Shown here: positions 23,831-31,613 of the stretch, piece after piece
Layout of the letters: the number at the start of each line of letters is the position of its first letter
Position numbering within the stretch: position 1 is the stretch's first letter
NCBI GenBank assembly: GCA_017411225.1
Contig: JAFRDQ010000101.1
Location: 1 to 38,718 of the forward strand
Direction: 5' to 3'
Source of the DNA: Oscillospiraceae bacterium
GTDB lineage: Bacteria > Bacillota > Clostridia > Oscillospirales > Oscillospiraceae
Length of the DNA stretch: 38,718 nt
Program-made: the position numbers and the translations under genes
Notes under the pieces: generated by a model
What the model saw: the letters and a program-made list of their open reading frames with translations, nothing else
The model's database searches: none
What the model was told of the DNA's origin: nothing

Positions 23831-25114
23831 TTAGTGGGCGCCGACTTCGGCGGTGGCCCAGTAAGCGGTGATCTCGTCGGCGAGACCGGCGCGGTCAATC
23901 TGGCCGGCCAGATACTTCTGGAAGGAAGCGCCGTTCTTGGCATAGTGATCGTCGGGCGCGTAGCGGTAGTCAGCGATCAGGTTGCCGGCGTCGGCGAAGC
24001 TCTTGACGGAAGCGCCGAGCGGATCGCTCACGGGCAGGGTGATGTTGGAGAACGCGGGAACGAGCGCGCACTCGTTGACGAGGAAGTCCTGACCCTCTTC
24101 GTCATAGACGAGCCAGTTCAGGAAGTCCTTGGCCATCTGCTGCTGCTCCTCGGAGACGCTGTTGTCCACGAAGAAGTACTTGGAGCCGCCGCCGACGAGC
24201 ATGGTGTTGTAGTCGCTGAGATCAGAGGGAACGGGCATCATGCCGAGGTTCTCGGTGTAGTCGGTGTCGACCATGTCGGACCAGTCCCAGTTGCCGCCGA
24301 ACTTGAAGCACAGATCGCCTTCAGCCAGCATCATCTCCATGACCTCACGCTCCGCGGAGATCGGAGCGTCCTTCGCGTAGTTGTACTCCTTGAGGAGATC
24401 GAAGGTGTCCATCAGAGCGTTGAAGACGGGATCGTCCGCGAGCTTGATGGAGCCGTCCTTGATGCCCGCGATGAAGGCATCGGGATCCTGCTGCATCTCA
24501 TAGACCTGCTGCAGGAAGTGAGCGCCGAGGGACCAGTCTTCCTTCTGCACGCCAACAGGCAGCTCCATGCCGCCGGCAGCGATGTCCTCGAGCAGGGCCT
24601 TGAAATCAGCGGTGGTCTTGATGGTGGAAGGATCGAAGTCCTTGCCGGTGGCTTCCTTGATGGCGTCGCCGTTGTACAGGATGCCGCGGGCCTCAACGCA
24701 AACGGGGAAGCCGAGAACCTTGCCGTCAACAGAGATGGCCTGCGTGGTGTCGCCAACCCACTGCTCGCCGCTCAGATCAACAGCATGCTCGGGGCCGAGG
24801 GAGTAGATGTCCTTCGCATCGACCATGGCGAGGGCGTAGGGCTCGTTGGAGGCATAACGGGTGGACATGTGCGCGGCCACCGTGTCGCTGGAGTAGTAAA
24901 CTTCAACGGGGATGCCCTTCTCTTCGGAGTAACGGGCTGCCATTTCTTCCATCTGGCTCTGGATCTCCATCTTGGAGTTGAAGATGGTGAGACCGTCGCC
25001 GCTGGGGGCGGCTGCGTCGCCGCCGGCGCTTCCGCTGGCGTTGTCCTTGCTGCCGCAGGCGGCGAGCGCGAAGACCATCACGAGAGCGAGAAGCAATGCG
25101 AGTGTTCTTTTCAT
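23831..25114 (-). CDS. Extracellular sugar-binding lipoprotein of a CUT1-type ABC importer
   Basis: A 427-residue family 1 solute-binding protein. Signal peptide with lipobox ALAAC (C20), a Gly/Ser/Ala-rich linker (about 21-40), then the two-lobed binding domain; WNWLVYDEEG-like C-terminal helices and aromatic residues (W125-type region, GGNWDWSDM) fit sugar binding. It is the first gene of the operon. Given the enzymes encoded with it, sucrose or raffinose-family sugars are the likely ligands; this is inferred. AAAGGAAG precedes the ATG. Confidence 0.92.
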   Translation of the reverse strand: MKRTLALLLALVMVFALAACGSKDNASGSAGGDAAAPSGDGLTIFNSKMEIQSQMEEMAARYSEEKGIPVEVYYSSDTVAAHMSTRYASNEPYALAMVDAKDIYSLGPEHAVDLSGEQWVGDTTQAISVDGKVLGFPVCVEARGILYNGDAIKEATGKDFDPSTIKTTADFKALLEDIAAGGMELPVGVQKEDWSLGAHFLQQVYEMQQDPDAFIAGIKDGSIKLADDPVFNALMDTFDLLKEYNYAKDAPISAEREVMEMMLAEGDLCFKFGGNWDWSDMVDTDYTENLGMMPVPSDLSDYNTMLVGGGSKYFFVDNSVSEEQQQMAKDFLNWLVYDEEGQDFLVNECALVPAFSNITLPVSDPLGASVKSFADAGNLIADYRYAPDDHYAKNGASFQKYLAGQIDRAGLADEITAYWATAEVGAH

Positions 25115-25207
25115 GGATTACTTCCTTTCTGTCATTCACAGATTCCTGTTTTTCGGCGTTGGCTTTCCACGGCTCTGCGCCTCGGCTGGCGACTGCCTCG
25201 GCGTGTC

Positions 25208-25264
25208 GTGAATCGTTTCACACCTCGTACCACTAAAATTAACATATTGGCACCGAAGTGTCAA
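25208..25264 (-). promoter_or_regulatory. Promoter and LacI-type operator of the sugar operon
   Basis: Minus-strand TTGACA (25259-25264) and TAATTT (25236-25241), spacer 17 bp. The CG-centred palindrome GTGAATCGTTTCAC (25208-25221) lies just downstream of the expected start, suited to road-block repression. The LacI-family regulator encoded divergently at 25465 is the natural candidate. Spacing of TG and CA from the central CG is one base short of a canonical CcpA cre site. Confidence 0.7.
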
Positions 25265-25395
25265 CACCATGCCTGTTTTTGCTGCGCCAATTTCTTAACT
25301 TTTGTGAATTCTGCACATTTTACTTGCAGTTTTTTATACATTGAGATTCATCACAGCCCGCGCCGAATGCGCAAAAAACTGCGCGAGGAACCCCA

Positions 25396-25424
25396 TTTAC
25401 ATTCCCGGCTTTTTTGAGTATAAT
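25396..25424 (+). promoter_or_regulatory. Promoter of the lacI-family gene
   Basis: TTTACA (25396-25401) and TATAAT (25419-25424) with a 17-bp spacer. The gap 25115-25464 holds only the two divergent promoters and the operator; no further gene is seen. Confidence 0.8.
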
Positions 25425-25464
25425 TTTCGCAGGAAAAACCCGATTGGAAAAGGAGGGAGCTGCC

Positions 25465-26454
25465 ATGCGCCGATCCGACGCGCCGCCCACCATGAAGGAC
25501 GTCGCCCGTGAGGCCGGGGTCTCGCTCGGCACGGTCTCCAAGGTCATCAACGGCATCCCCGTCGGCGAGAGCTACCGCCGCCGCGTGGAGGAGGCCATCC
25601 GCGATCTCGGCTACCGCGTGAACACCTATGCCCGCGGTCTCAAGACGAACAAGACCAACTGCGTCGCGCTCGTCATGCCCTCGCTGCACCATCCCTTCTT
25701 TGCCCACCTGACGGATGAGCTCACTGCCTGTCTCATGCGCCGGGGCTACCGCAGCCTTCTGATGATCACGGACTTCGACCCCGAGGCGGAGCAGAAGTGC
25801 TTCGACATGGTGCGCCAGAACAAGGCCGACGGCGTCATCGCCCTGACCTACAGCCCCGATCTCGAGGCGGACGATTCCCTCCCAATCGTCACGATCGACC
25901 GCCATTTGAATTACAGCGTGCCCTGCGTCTCGTCCGATAACTATGCCGGCGGCGAGCTCGCGGCGGAAAAGCTCCTCTCCCTCGGCTGCCAAAAGCTCCT
26001 CTTCGTGCGCATCGGCCCGGAGATCCGGGGCGAGGCGGATCGCCGCGGCGAGGGCTTTGAGCACAAGTGCCGCGCGCTCGGCGCGGACTATACGCGCCTG
26101 ATCCTCCGCGACTGGGAGACCGAGGCGCCGATCTACCGCTTTCTCGATCAGCACCTGCGAGACGGCGTGCTCGCGTTCGACGGCATTTTCTGCAACACGG
26201 ACGATCTCGCCGCCCGCGTGATCTCGTTTCTCCGCACCCGCGGCGTGGACATTCCCGGCCAGGTGCAGGTCATCGGCTATGACGGCATCGCCGATTACGC
26301 CACCGGGCGCTATGCCTGCTCCACGATCGAGCAGCCCATCGCCCAGATGGCCGAGGCGGCGGTGGAGATCCTGCTCGATCCCGACCGCGTCTTCTCCGGC
26401 GAGCGCTGCGCTCTGCCCATCCGCTATATCCCCGCCGAAACCACGCGGGATTGA
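25465..26454 (+). CDS. LacI-family transcriptional regulator
   Basis: A 329-residue repressor. The HTH and hinge begin with TMKDVAREAGVSLGTVSKVING (about residues 9-30), followed by a sugar-binding-protein-like effector domain. AAGGAGGGAG stands before ATG 25465; the frame is open further upstream, past the promoter's -10, so the later start is right. It is divergent from the sugar ABC operon, whose promoter has a CG-centred palindrome, and is followed by alpha-galactosidase, galK and galT. It probably senses sucrose, raffinose or a breakdown product. Confidence 0.92.
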   Translation: MRRSDAPPTMKDVAREAGVSLGTVSKVINGIPVGESYRRRVEEAIRDLGYRVNTYARGLKTNKTNCVALVMPSLHHPFFAHLTDELTACLMRRGYRSLLMITDFDPEAEQKCFDMVRQNKADGVIALTYSPDLEADDSLPIVTIDRHLNYSVPCVSSDNYAGGELAAEKLLSLGCQKLLFVRIGPEIRGEADRRGEGFEHKCRALGADYTRLILRDWETEAPIYRFLDQHLRDGVLAFDGIFCNTDDLAARVISFLRTRGVDIPGQVQVIGYDGIADYATGRYACSTIEQPIAQMAEAAVEILLDPDRVFSGERCALPIRYIPAETTRD

Positions 26455-26464
26455 CCGATAAAAG

Positions 26465-26503
26465 CCTTCCCCCTCGGGGGAAGGGGGACCGCGCCTGCGC
26501 GGT
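26465..26503. repeat. Short palindromic repeats between lacI and alpha-galactosidase genes
   Basis: Two adjacent perfect hairpins, CCTTCCCC-ctcg-GGGGAAGG (26465-26484) and ACCGCGC-ct-GCGCGGT (26488-26503), then GGATGAGGGG. They lack a T-run, so read-through from lacI into the GH36 gene remains likely. Confidence 0.7.
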
Positions 26504-26559
26504 GGATGAGGGGCAGATCACCGCCGCATTTCGAAATATCATAAGGAGTACCTCCACCC

Positions 26560-28761
26560 ATGAGCATTCATTTCGATGCCTCCGCCCGTGTGCTGACCCT
26601 GCGCACGGCGTCATCCTCCTATCAGATGCAGATCGACGAGCTCGGTTTTCTGCGCCATCTCTATTACGGGCGCGATACCGGCACGGCAGATCTCCGCCAT
26701 CTCCACCGGTTTTATGACCTCGGCTTCTCCGGCAACCACTATGAGCACCGCCTCGAGCGCGCGCCGAGTCCGGACACGATCCCTCAGGAATACGCCTCCT
26801 CCGGCGCGGGGGACTACCGCGTGCCCGCCGTTGTCGCCCTCACGCCGAGCGGCCACCGCGGCACGGACTGGCGCTATGTCTCGCACGAGATCACAGCGGG
26901 GAAGTACGCCCTCGCGGGTCTGCCCTCCGCCTATGACAACGGCGGCGAGTGCGAAACGCTCACCGTCACTTTGCGCGACGCCGCGAGCGGCCTCACGCTC
27001 CGGCTGCACTACGGCGTGTTTGAGGCGCTGGACATCATCACCCGCGCCGCCGAGCTGCAAAATGACGCTTCTGTGCCCGTCACGCTCGAAAAGGCGGCCT
27101 CCGTCTGTCTCGATCTCCCGTTCGGCAGCTGGGATCTGATGCACTTTCACGGCCGGCACTGCCTTGAGCGCCAGCCTGAGCGGCTGAAGCTGCCGCACGG
27201 CGTCGTGTCCGTCGGCTCTGAGCGCGGCATGTCCAGCCATCAGCACAACCCCTTCGTCATCCTCTGCGACCACGCGGCCACTGAGGACGCGGGCGACTGC
27301 ATCGGCCTCATGCTGGTCTACTCCGGCAGCTTCCGCTGTGAGATCGAGCGCAGCCAGACCGACTCCGTCCGAGCAGTTCTGGGCGTGAGCCCGCTGGATT
27401 TCTCGTGGACGCTGCAGCCGGGCGAGACCTTCACCGCCCCGGAGGTGCTGCTGTCCTGCGCCGAGGGGCTGACCAGGCTCAGCCAGCAGTATCACCGCTT
27501 CCTGCGGCGAAACATCTGCCGCGGCAGGCACCATCTCGCGCGCCGCCCCGTGCTTGTCAACAGCTGGGAGGCGGCCTACTTTGATATCAGTGCCGACCGT
27601 CTGCTCGCGCTCGCGCGGGAGGCAAAGGACGTCGGCGCGGAGCTTTTTGTGCTCGACGACGGCTGGTTCCGCGGCAGAAAAGACGACAACGCCGGCCTCG
27701 GCGACTGGTTTGAGAACAAAGAGAAACTCCCGCACGGCCTCGGCGATCTGGTCTCACGCATCACCGCGCTCGGTCTGCAGTTCGGCATCTGGATCGAGCC
27801 CGAGATGGTGAACGAAAATTCCGATCTCTACCGCGCGCACCCGGACTGGGCGCTCACCGTCCCCGGCCGGACGCCAATCATGGCGCGAAACCAGCTCGTG
27901 CTGGACATGTCCCGCGCCGACGTGCGCGATTATCTGTTCGATACGCTCTCCGCGCTCCTGCGCGAGCATGACATTTCCTACGTCAAGTGGGACATGAACC
28001 GCTCGCTCTCGGACGTGTTTTCTAAAGCTCTTCCCGCCGCGCGGCAGGGCGAGGTGCTCCACCGCTATGTTCTCGGCGTCTACGACCTCCTCGAGCGGCT
28101 GACCTCCGCCTTCCCGGACGTGCTCTTCGAGGGCTGCGCTGGCGGCGGCGGACGGTTCGACGCCGGCATGCTCTGCTATGTCCCGCAGATCTGGCTCTCG
28201 GACGATACCGATCCGATCGAGCGGCTGAAGATTCAGCGCGGCACCTCCTTCGGCTATCCGATGAGCGCCATGGGCGCGCACGTCTCCGCCTCGCCGAATC
28301 ACCAGACCGGGCGCACCACGCCGATGGAAACCCGCGCCGTCGTCGCCATGGCGGGCGCATTCGGCTATGAGCTCGATCTCACGAAGCTCTCTCCGGAGGA
28401 GAAGGACGCCATCCGCGCGCAGATCCGCCGCTTCCGCGCGGATGAGGATGTGGTGCAAAATGGCCTCTACTACCGCCTCACGGACGAGACGAACACCTGG
28501 TTCACCGCCTGGCAGACCGTGAGCGAGGATCAGAGCCGCAGCATCGTGAGCCTAGTCGTGCAGAACGTGGAGCCCTATAAGTCCGCGCCGCACCTGCGCC
28601 TCAAGGGTCTCGATCCCGACGCGGTGTATGAAATTGAGGAAGATAATATTGCCGTCTCCGGCGCGGCGCTGATGTATGCCGGCTATACCATGGCGCGCAT
28701 GCTCGGCGACTATCCCGCAGCGCAGCTGCATTTGAAGAAGAAAGAAGGGGAGAGCCAATGA
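26560..28761 (+). CDS. Alpha-galactosidase, GH36
   Basis: A 733-residue cytoplasmic enzyme with the usual GH36 layout: N-terminal beta-sandwich (about 1-330), barrel, C-terminal beta domain. Nucleophile D478 in YVKWDMNR and acid/base D548 in WLSDDTDP have the same numbers as in AgaA of Geobacillus. It removes alpha-1,6-galactose from melibiose, raffinose and stachyose. Bifunctional AgaSK carries an extra kinase domain of about 200 residues; this protein stops at the GH36 end, and the candidate kinase is encoded 16 kb away. AAGGAG precedes the ATG. The stop overlaps the galK start (ATGA). Confidence 0.93.
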   Translation: MSIHFDASARVLTLRTASSSYQMQIDELGFLRHLYYGRDTGTADLRHLHRFYDLGFSGNHYEHRLERAPSPDTIPQEYASSGAGDYRVPAVVALTPSGHRGTDWRYVSHEITAGKYALAGLPSAYDNGGECETLTVTLRDAASGLTLRLHYGVFEALDIITRAAELQNDASVPVTLEKAASVCLDLPFGSWDLMHFHGRHCLERQPERLKLPHGVVSVGSERGMSSHQHNPFVILCDHAATEDAGDCIGLMLVYSGSFRCEIERSQTDSVRAVLGVSPLDFSWTLQPGETFTAPEVLLSCAEGLTRLSQQYHRFLRRNICRGRHHLARRPVLVNSWEAAYFDISADRLLALAREAKDVGAELFVLDDGWFRGRKDDNAGLGDWFENKEKLPHGLGDLVSRITALGLQFGIWIEPEMVNENSDLYRAHPDWALTVPGRTPIMARNQLVLDMSRADVRDYLFDTLSALLREHDISYVKWDMNRSLSDVFSKALPAARQGEVLHRYVLGVYDLLERLTSAFPDVLFEGCAGGGGRFDAGMLCYVPQIWLSDDTDPIERLKIQRGTSFGYPMSAMGAHVSASPNHQTGRTTPMETRAVVAMAGAFGYELDLTKLSPEEKDAIRAQIRRFRADEDVVQNGLYYRLTDETNTWFTAWQTVSEDQSRSIVSLVVQNVEPYKSAPHLRLKGLDPDAVYEIEEDNIAVSGAALMYAGYTMARMLGDYPAAQLHLKKKEGESQ

Positions 28762-30017
28762 AGCTCCTGGATACCATCGCCTCCGGCGCGCTGGATGAAA
28801 GCCTGCGCACGCTCTACGGCTCGGCGGATCACGCTCGTGCCGAGCGCATCGCCGCGGCCTTTGCCGAGCGCTTCCCGGCGCATGTGGACGAAGCCGCCCT
28901 CTTTTCCGCCCCCGGGCGCACGGAGATCGGCGGCAACCACACCGACCATCATCACGGCCGCGTCCTCTGCGGCAGCGTCGATCTCGACATGCTCGCCTGC
29001 GCCGCACCGAACGGAACCAATGAAATCCGCGTCTTCTCCGAGGGCTACGGCGAGACCTGCGTCTCGCTGGAGGACTTAAAGCCCGTCGCCGCGGAGCGCG
29101 ACTCCACCGCCGCTCTCGTGCGCGGCGTCGCCGCGGGCGTGGCCGCGCTCGGCCATGCCATCGCGGGCTTTGACGCCTATGTTCACTCCACCGTCCTCGC
29201 GGGCTCGGGGCTCTCGTCCTCGGCGGCCTTCGAGGTGCTGATCGGCGTGATTCTGAATCGCTTTTTCTGCCGCGACGCCCTCGACGCGATCACGATCGCG
29301 AAGCTCTCGCAGATGGCCGAGCGCGATTATTACGGCAAGCCCTGCGGCCTGATGGATCAGATGGGCTCCGCCGTCGGCGGCGCGGTCGCAATCGATTTCT
29401 GCGACCCCGCAAACCCCGTTGTTTCGCGCCCGGGCTATGACTTTGACGCCTCCGGTCATGCCCTCTGCATCATCGACACCGGCTCGTCCCACGATGATCT
29501 CACGGACGATTATGCCGCCGTCGCCGAGGAGATGCGCGCCGTTGCGGCCTGCTTCGGCAAAACGGTGCTGCGCGAGGTGCCGGAGGAGCTCTTCCGCGCA
29601 AACATCGCCTCCGTACGCGAGAAATGCGGCGACCGCGCCGTCCTGCGCGCCCGGCATTTTTACAGCGATGACCGCCGCGCTGCTCTGGAGGCGGAGGCGC
29701 TGCGCGAGGGCGATTTTGCGCGCTTTCTCGCGCTCGTGAACGAGTCCGGCCGCTCCTCGGTCTGCGATCTGCAGAACATCTGGTCGCCGAAGCACCCCAA
29801 CCGCCAGAGCGTGTCGCTCGCGCTCAGCCTCGGCCGAGAGCTCCTCGGCGGGCGCGGCGCCATCCGCGTCCACGGCGGCGGCTTTGCCGGCACGGTGCAG
29901 GCCTTCGTGCCCGAAGATCTGCTCGCCGGTTTCCGCGACGGGATCGAGGCCGTCTTCGGCGAAGGCAAGTGCCGCATCCTGCGCATCCGCCCCGTCGGCG
30001 GCTGTCAGATTGATTGA
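28758..30017 (+). CDS. galK: Galactokinase
   Basis: A 419-residue GHMP kinase. The galactokinase signature GRTEIGGNHTDHHHG is at 53-67, the ATP-binding GSGLSSSAA at 149-157, and GLMDQMGS then RVHGGGFAGT follow. It phosphorylates galactose released by the alpha-galactosidase, the first Leloir step. It is translationally coupled to GH36 by a 4-nt overlap and followed by galT after 18 bp. Confidence 0.95.
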   Translation: MKLLDTIASGALDESLRTLYGSADHARAERIAAAFAERFPAHVDEAALFSAPGRTEIGGNHTDHHHGRVLCGSVDLDMLACAAPNGTNEIRVFSEGYGETCVSLEDLKPVAAERDSTAALVRGVAAGVAALGHAIAGFDAYVHSTVLAGSGLSSSAAFEVLIGVILNRFFCRDALDAITIAKLSQMAERDYYGKPCGLMDQMGSAVGGAVAIDFCDPANPVVSRPGYDFDASGHALCIIDTGSSHDDLTDDYAAVAEEMRAVAACFGKTVLREVPEELFRANIASVREKCGDRAVLRARHFYSDDRRAALEAEALREGDFARFLALVNESGRSSVCDLQNIWSPKHPNRQSVSLALSLGRELLGGRGAIRVHGGGFAGTVQAFVPEDLLAGFRDGIEAVFGEGKCRILRIRPVGGCQID

Positions 30018-30035
30018 TGAGGGAGAAGATAGAAC

Positions 30036-31517
30036 ATGAACGCTGTCATTGCTCTGAAAGACTACGCCCTGCGCACCGGGCTGATTGAGGCCTCGGAGGA
30101 GCGCTGGGCGGTCAATACCATTCTCGACGCGCTCCGCTGCGACGCCCTGCCGGAGATCGATGTCGCGCCTGACGCGCCGCTGCACGTGATTCTCGCAGCG
30201 CTGATGGACGACGCCCACGCGCGCGGCGTCCTTGCGGAGGACTCCGTCGTCTACCGGGATCTGTTCGACACCGAGCTGATGGGCCGGCTCACGCCGCGCC
30301 CCGCGCAGGTGATCGCGCAGTTCGAGGCGCTCCGCGCGCAGGATCCCAGAGCCGCCACGGACTGGTACTATGATTTCAGCCAGAACACGAACTACATCCG
30401 CCGCGACCGGATCGCGAACGACATTCAGTGGAAGGCGCCCACGGAGTATGGCGACCTGGATATCACGATCAACCTCTCCAAGCCGGAGAAGGACCCCAAG
30501 GCCATTGCCGCCGCGCGCAATCTCCCGGCCTCCAGCTATCCGCGCTGCCTCCTCTGCGCCGAAAACGAGGGCTACGCCGGGCGCGTCAACCATCCCGCGC
30601 GGCAGAACCACCGCGTCGTGCCGATCACGATCAATTCCAGCGCGTGGTATCTGCAGTATTCGCCCTATGTTTATTACAATGAGCACTGCATCTGCTTCAA
30701 CGGCGAGCATGTGCCGATGAAGATCGACCGCGCGTGCTTTCTGAAGCTCCTCGACTTCGTCGGCCAGTTCCCGCACTATTTCGTCGGCTCCAACGCCGAT
30801 CTGCCGATCGTCGGCGGGTCGATCCTCGCGCACGATCATTTCCAGGGCGGACACTATACCTTTGCCATGGAAAAAGCTCCGGTGGAGACAGTATTTTCCT
30901 TCCCGGGCTTTGAGGATGTGCGCGCCGGCATTGTCAAGTGGCCCATGTCCGTCATCCGGCTCGACAGCGAGAACCCCGAGCGGCTTGTGGCGCTGGCGGA
31001 TAAAATCCTCACCGCCTGGCGCGGCTACACGGACGAGAGCGCCGTCATCCTCGCCGAGACGGACGGAGAGGCGCACAACACCATCACGCCCATCGCCCGC
31101 CGCCGCGGCGCGGACTTCGAGCTCGATCTCGTGCTGCGCAATAACCTCACCACCGAGGAATACCCCCTCGGGCTCTATCACCCGCACCCGGAGCTGCACC
31201 ATATTAAAAAAGAGAACATCGGCCTCATTGAGGTCATGGGTCTCGCCGTGCTGCCCGCGCGCCTGAGAGAAGAGCTCGCCGCCGTCGCGGAGCATCTCGC
31301 CTCCGGCGCGGATCTGCGCGCGGATGAGCGCACCGAAAAGCACGCCGACTGGGCCGAGGCCTTCGCGCCGAATTACGAGATTACGAGCGAAAACGCCCTC
31401 GAGATCGTCCGCGCCGAGACCGGAAAGGTCTTCGCCAAGGTCCTCGAGCACGCCGGCGTGTATGCCAGAACTGCGGAGGGGAAGGCGGCGTTCCTGCGGT
31501 TTTTGAAGAGCGTGTAA
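30036..31517 (+). CDS. galT: UDP-glucose-hexose-1-phosphate uridylyltransferase (Firmicutes type)
   Basis: A 493-residue transferase of the family 2 form found in lactobacilli and bacilli. The nucleotidyl-transfer histidine motif HDHFQGG is at residues 266-272; NHPARQNHR and the C-terminal YHPHPELHHIKKENIGLIEVMGLA are characteristic. It swaps UMP between UDP-glucose and galactose 1-phosphate. No galE is in the window, so the epimerase must be elsewhere. The stop is followed at once by repeat B2. Confidence 0.95.
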   Translation: MNAVIALKDYALRTGLIEASEERWAVNTILDALRCDALPEIDVAPDAPLHVILAALMDDAHARGVLAEDSVVYRDLFDTELMGRLTPRPAQVIAQFEALRAQDPRAATDWYYDFSQNTNYIRRDRIANDIQWKAPTEYGDLDITINLSKPEKDPKAIAAARNLPASSYPRCLLCAENEGYAGRVNHPARQNHRVVPITINSSAWYLQYSPYVYYNEHCICFNGEHVPMKIDRACFLKLLDFVGQFPHYFVGSNADLPIVGGSILAHDHFQGGHYTFAMEKAPVETVFSFPGFEDVRAGIVKWPMSVIRLDSENPERLVALADKILTAWRGYTDESAVILAETDGEAHNTITPIARRRGADFELDLVLRNNLTTEEYPLGLYHPHPELHHIKKENIGLIEVMGLAVLPARLREELAAVAEHLASGADLRADERTEKHADWAEAFAPNYEITSENALEIVRAETGKVFAKVLEHAGVYARTAEGKAAFLRFLKSV

Positions 31518-31519
31518 GC

Positions 31520-31592
31520 GAATTAGGAATTAGGAATGAGGAATTAGGAGTGATTGTTTCGGAAATTCCTAACTCCTAATTCCTAATTCCTC
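31520..31592. repeat. Palindromic repeat family B, copy 2 (short form)
   Basis: Tandem AATTAGGAATTAGGAATGAGG at the left and the inverse AATTCCTAACTCCTAATTCC at the right, with a short centre. It closely matches the ends of the long copy at 34124-34345. Confidence 0.85.
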
Positions 31593-31613
31593 ATTTTTTT
31601 GAAAGGATCTCCT

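Noticed and set aside
25208-25221. CcpA cre site in the sugar promoter
   Set aside because: The distance between TG and the central CG is one base too short for the cre consensus; a LacI-type operator fits better.
29076-31451. 791-codon open frame on the minus strand opposite galK and galT
   Set aside because: It mirrors the codon pattern of clearly recognisable genes in GC-rich DNA, has low-complexity content and no ribosome binding site.
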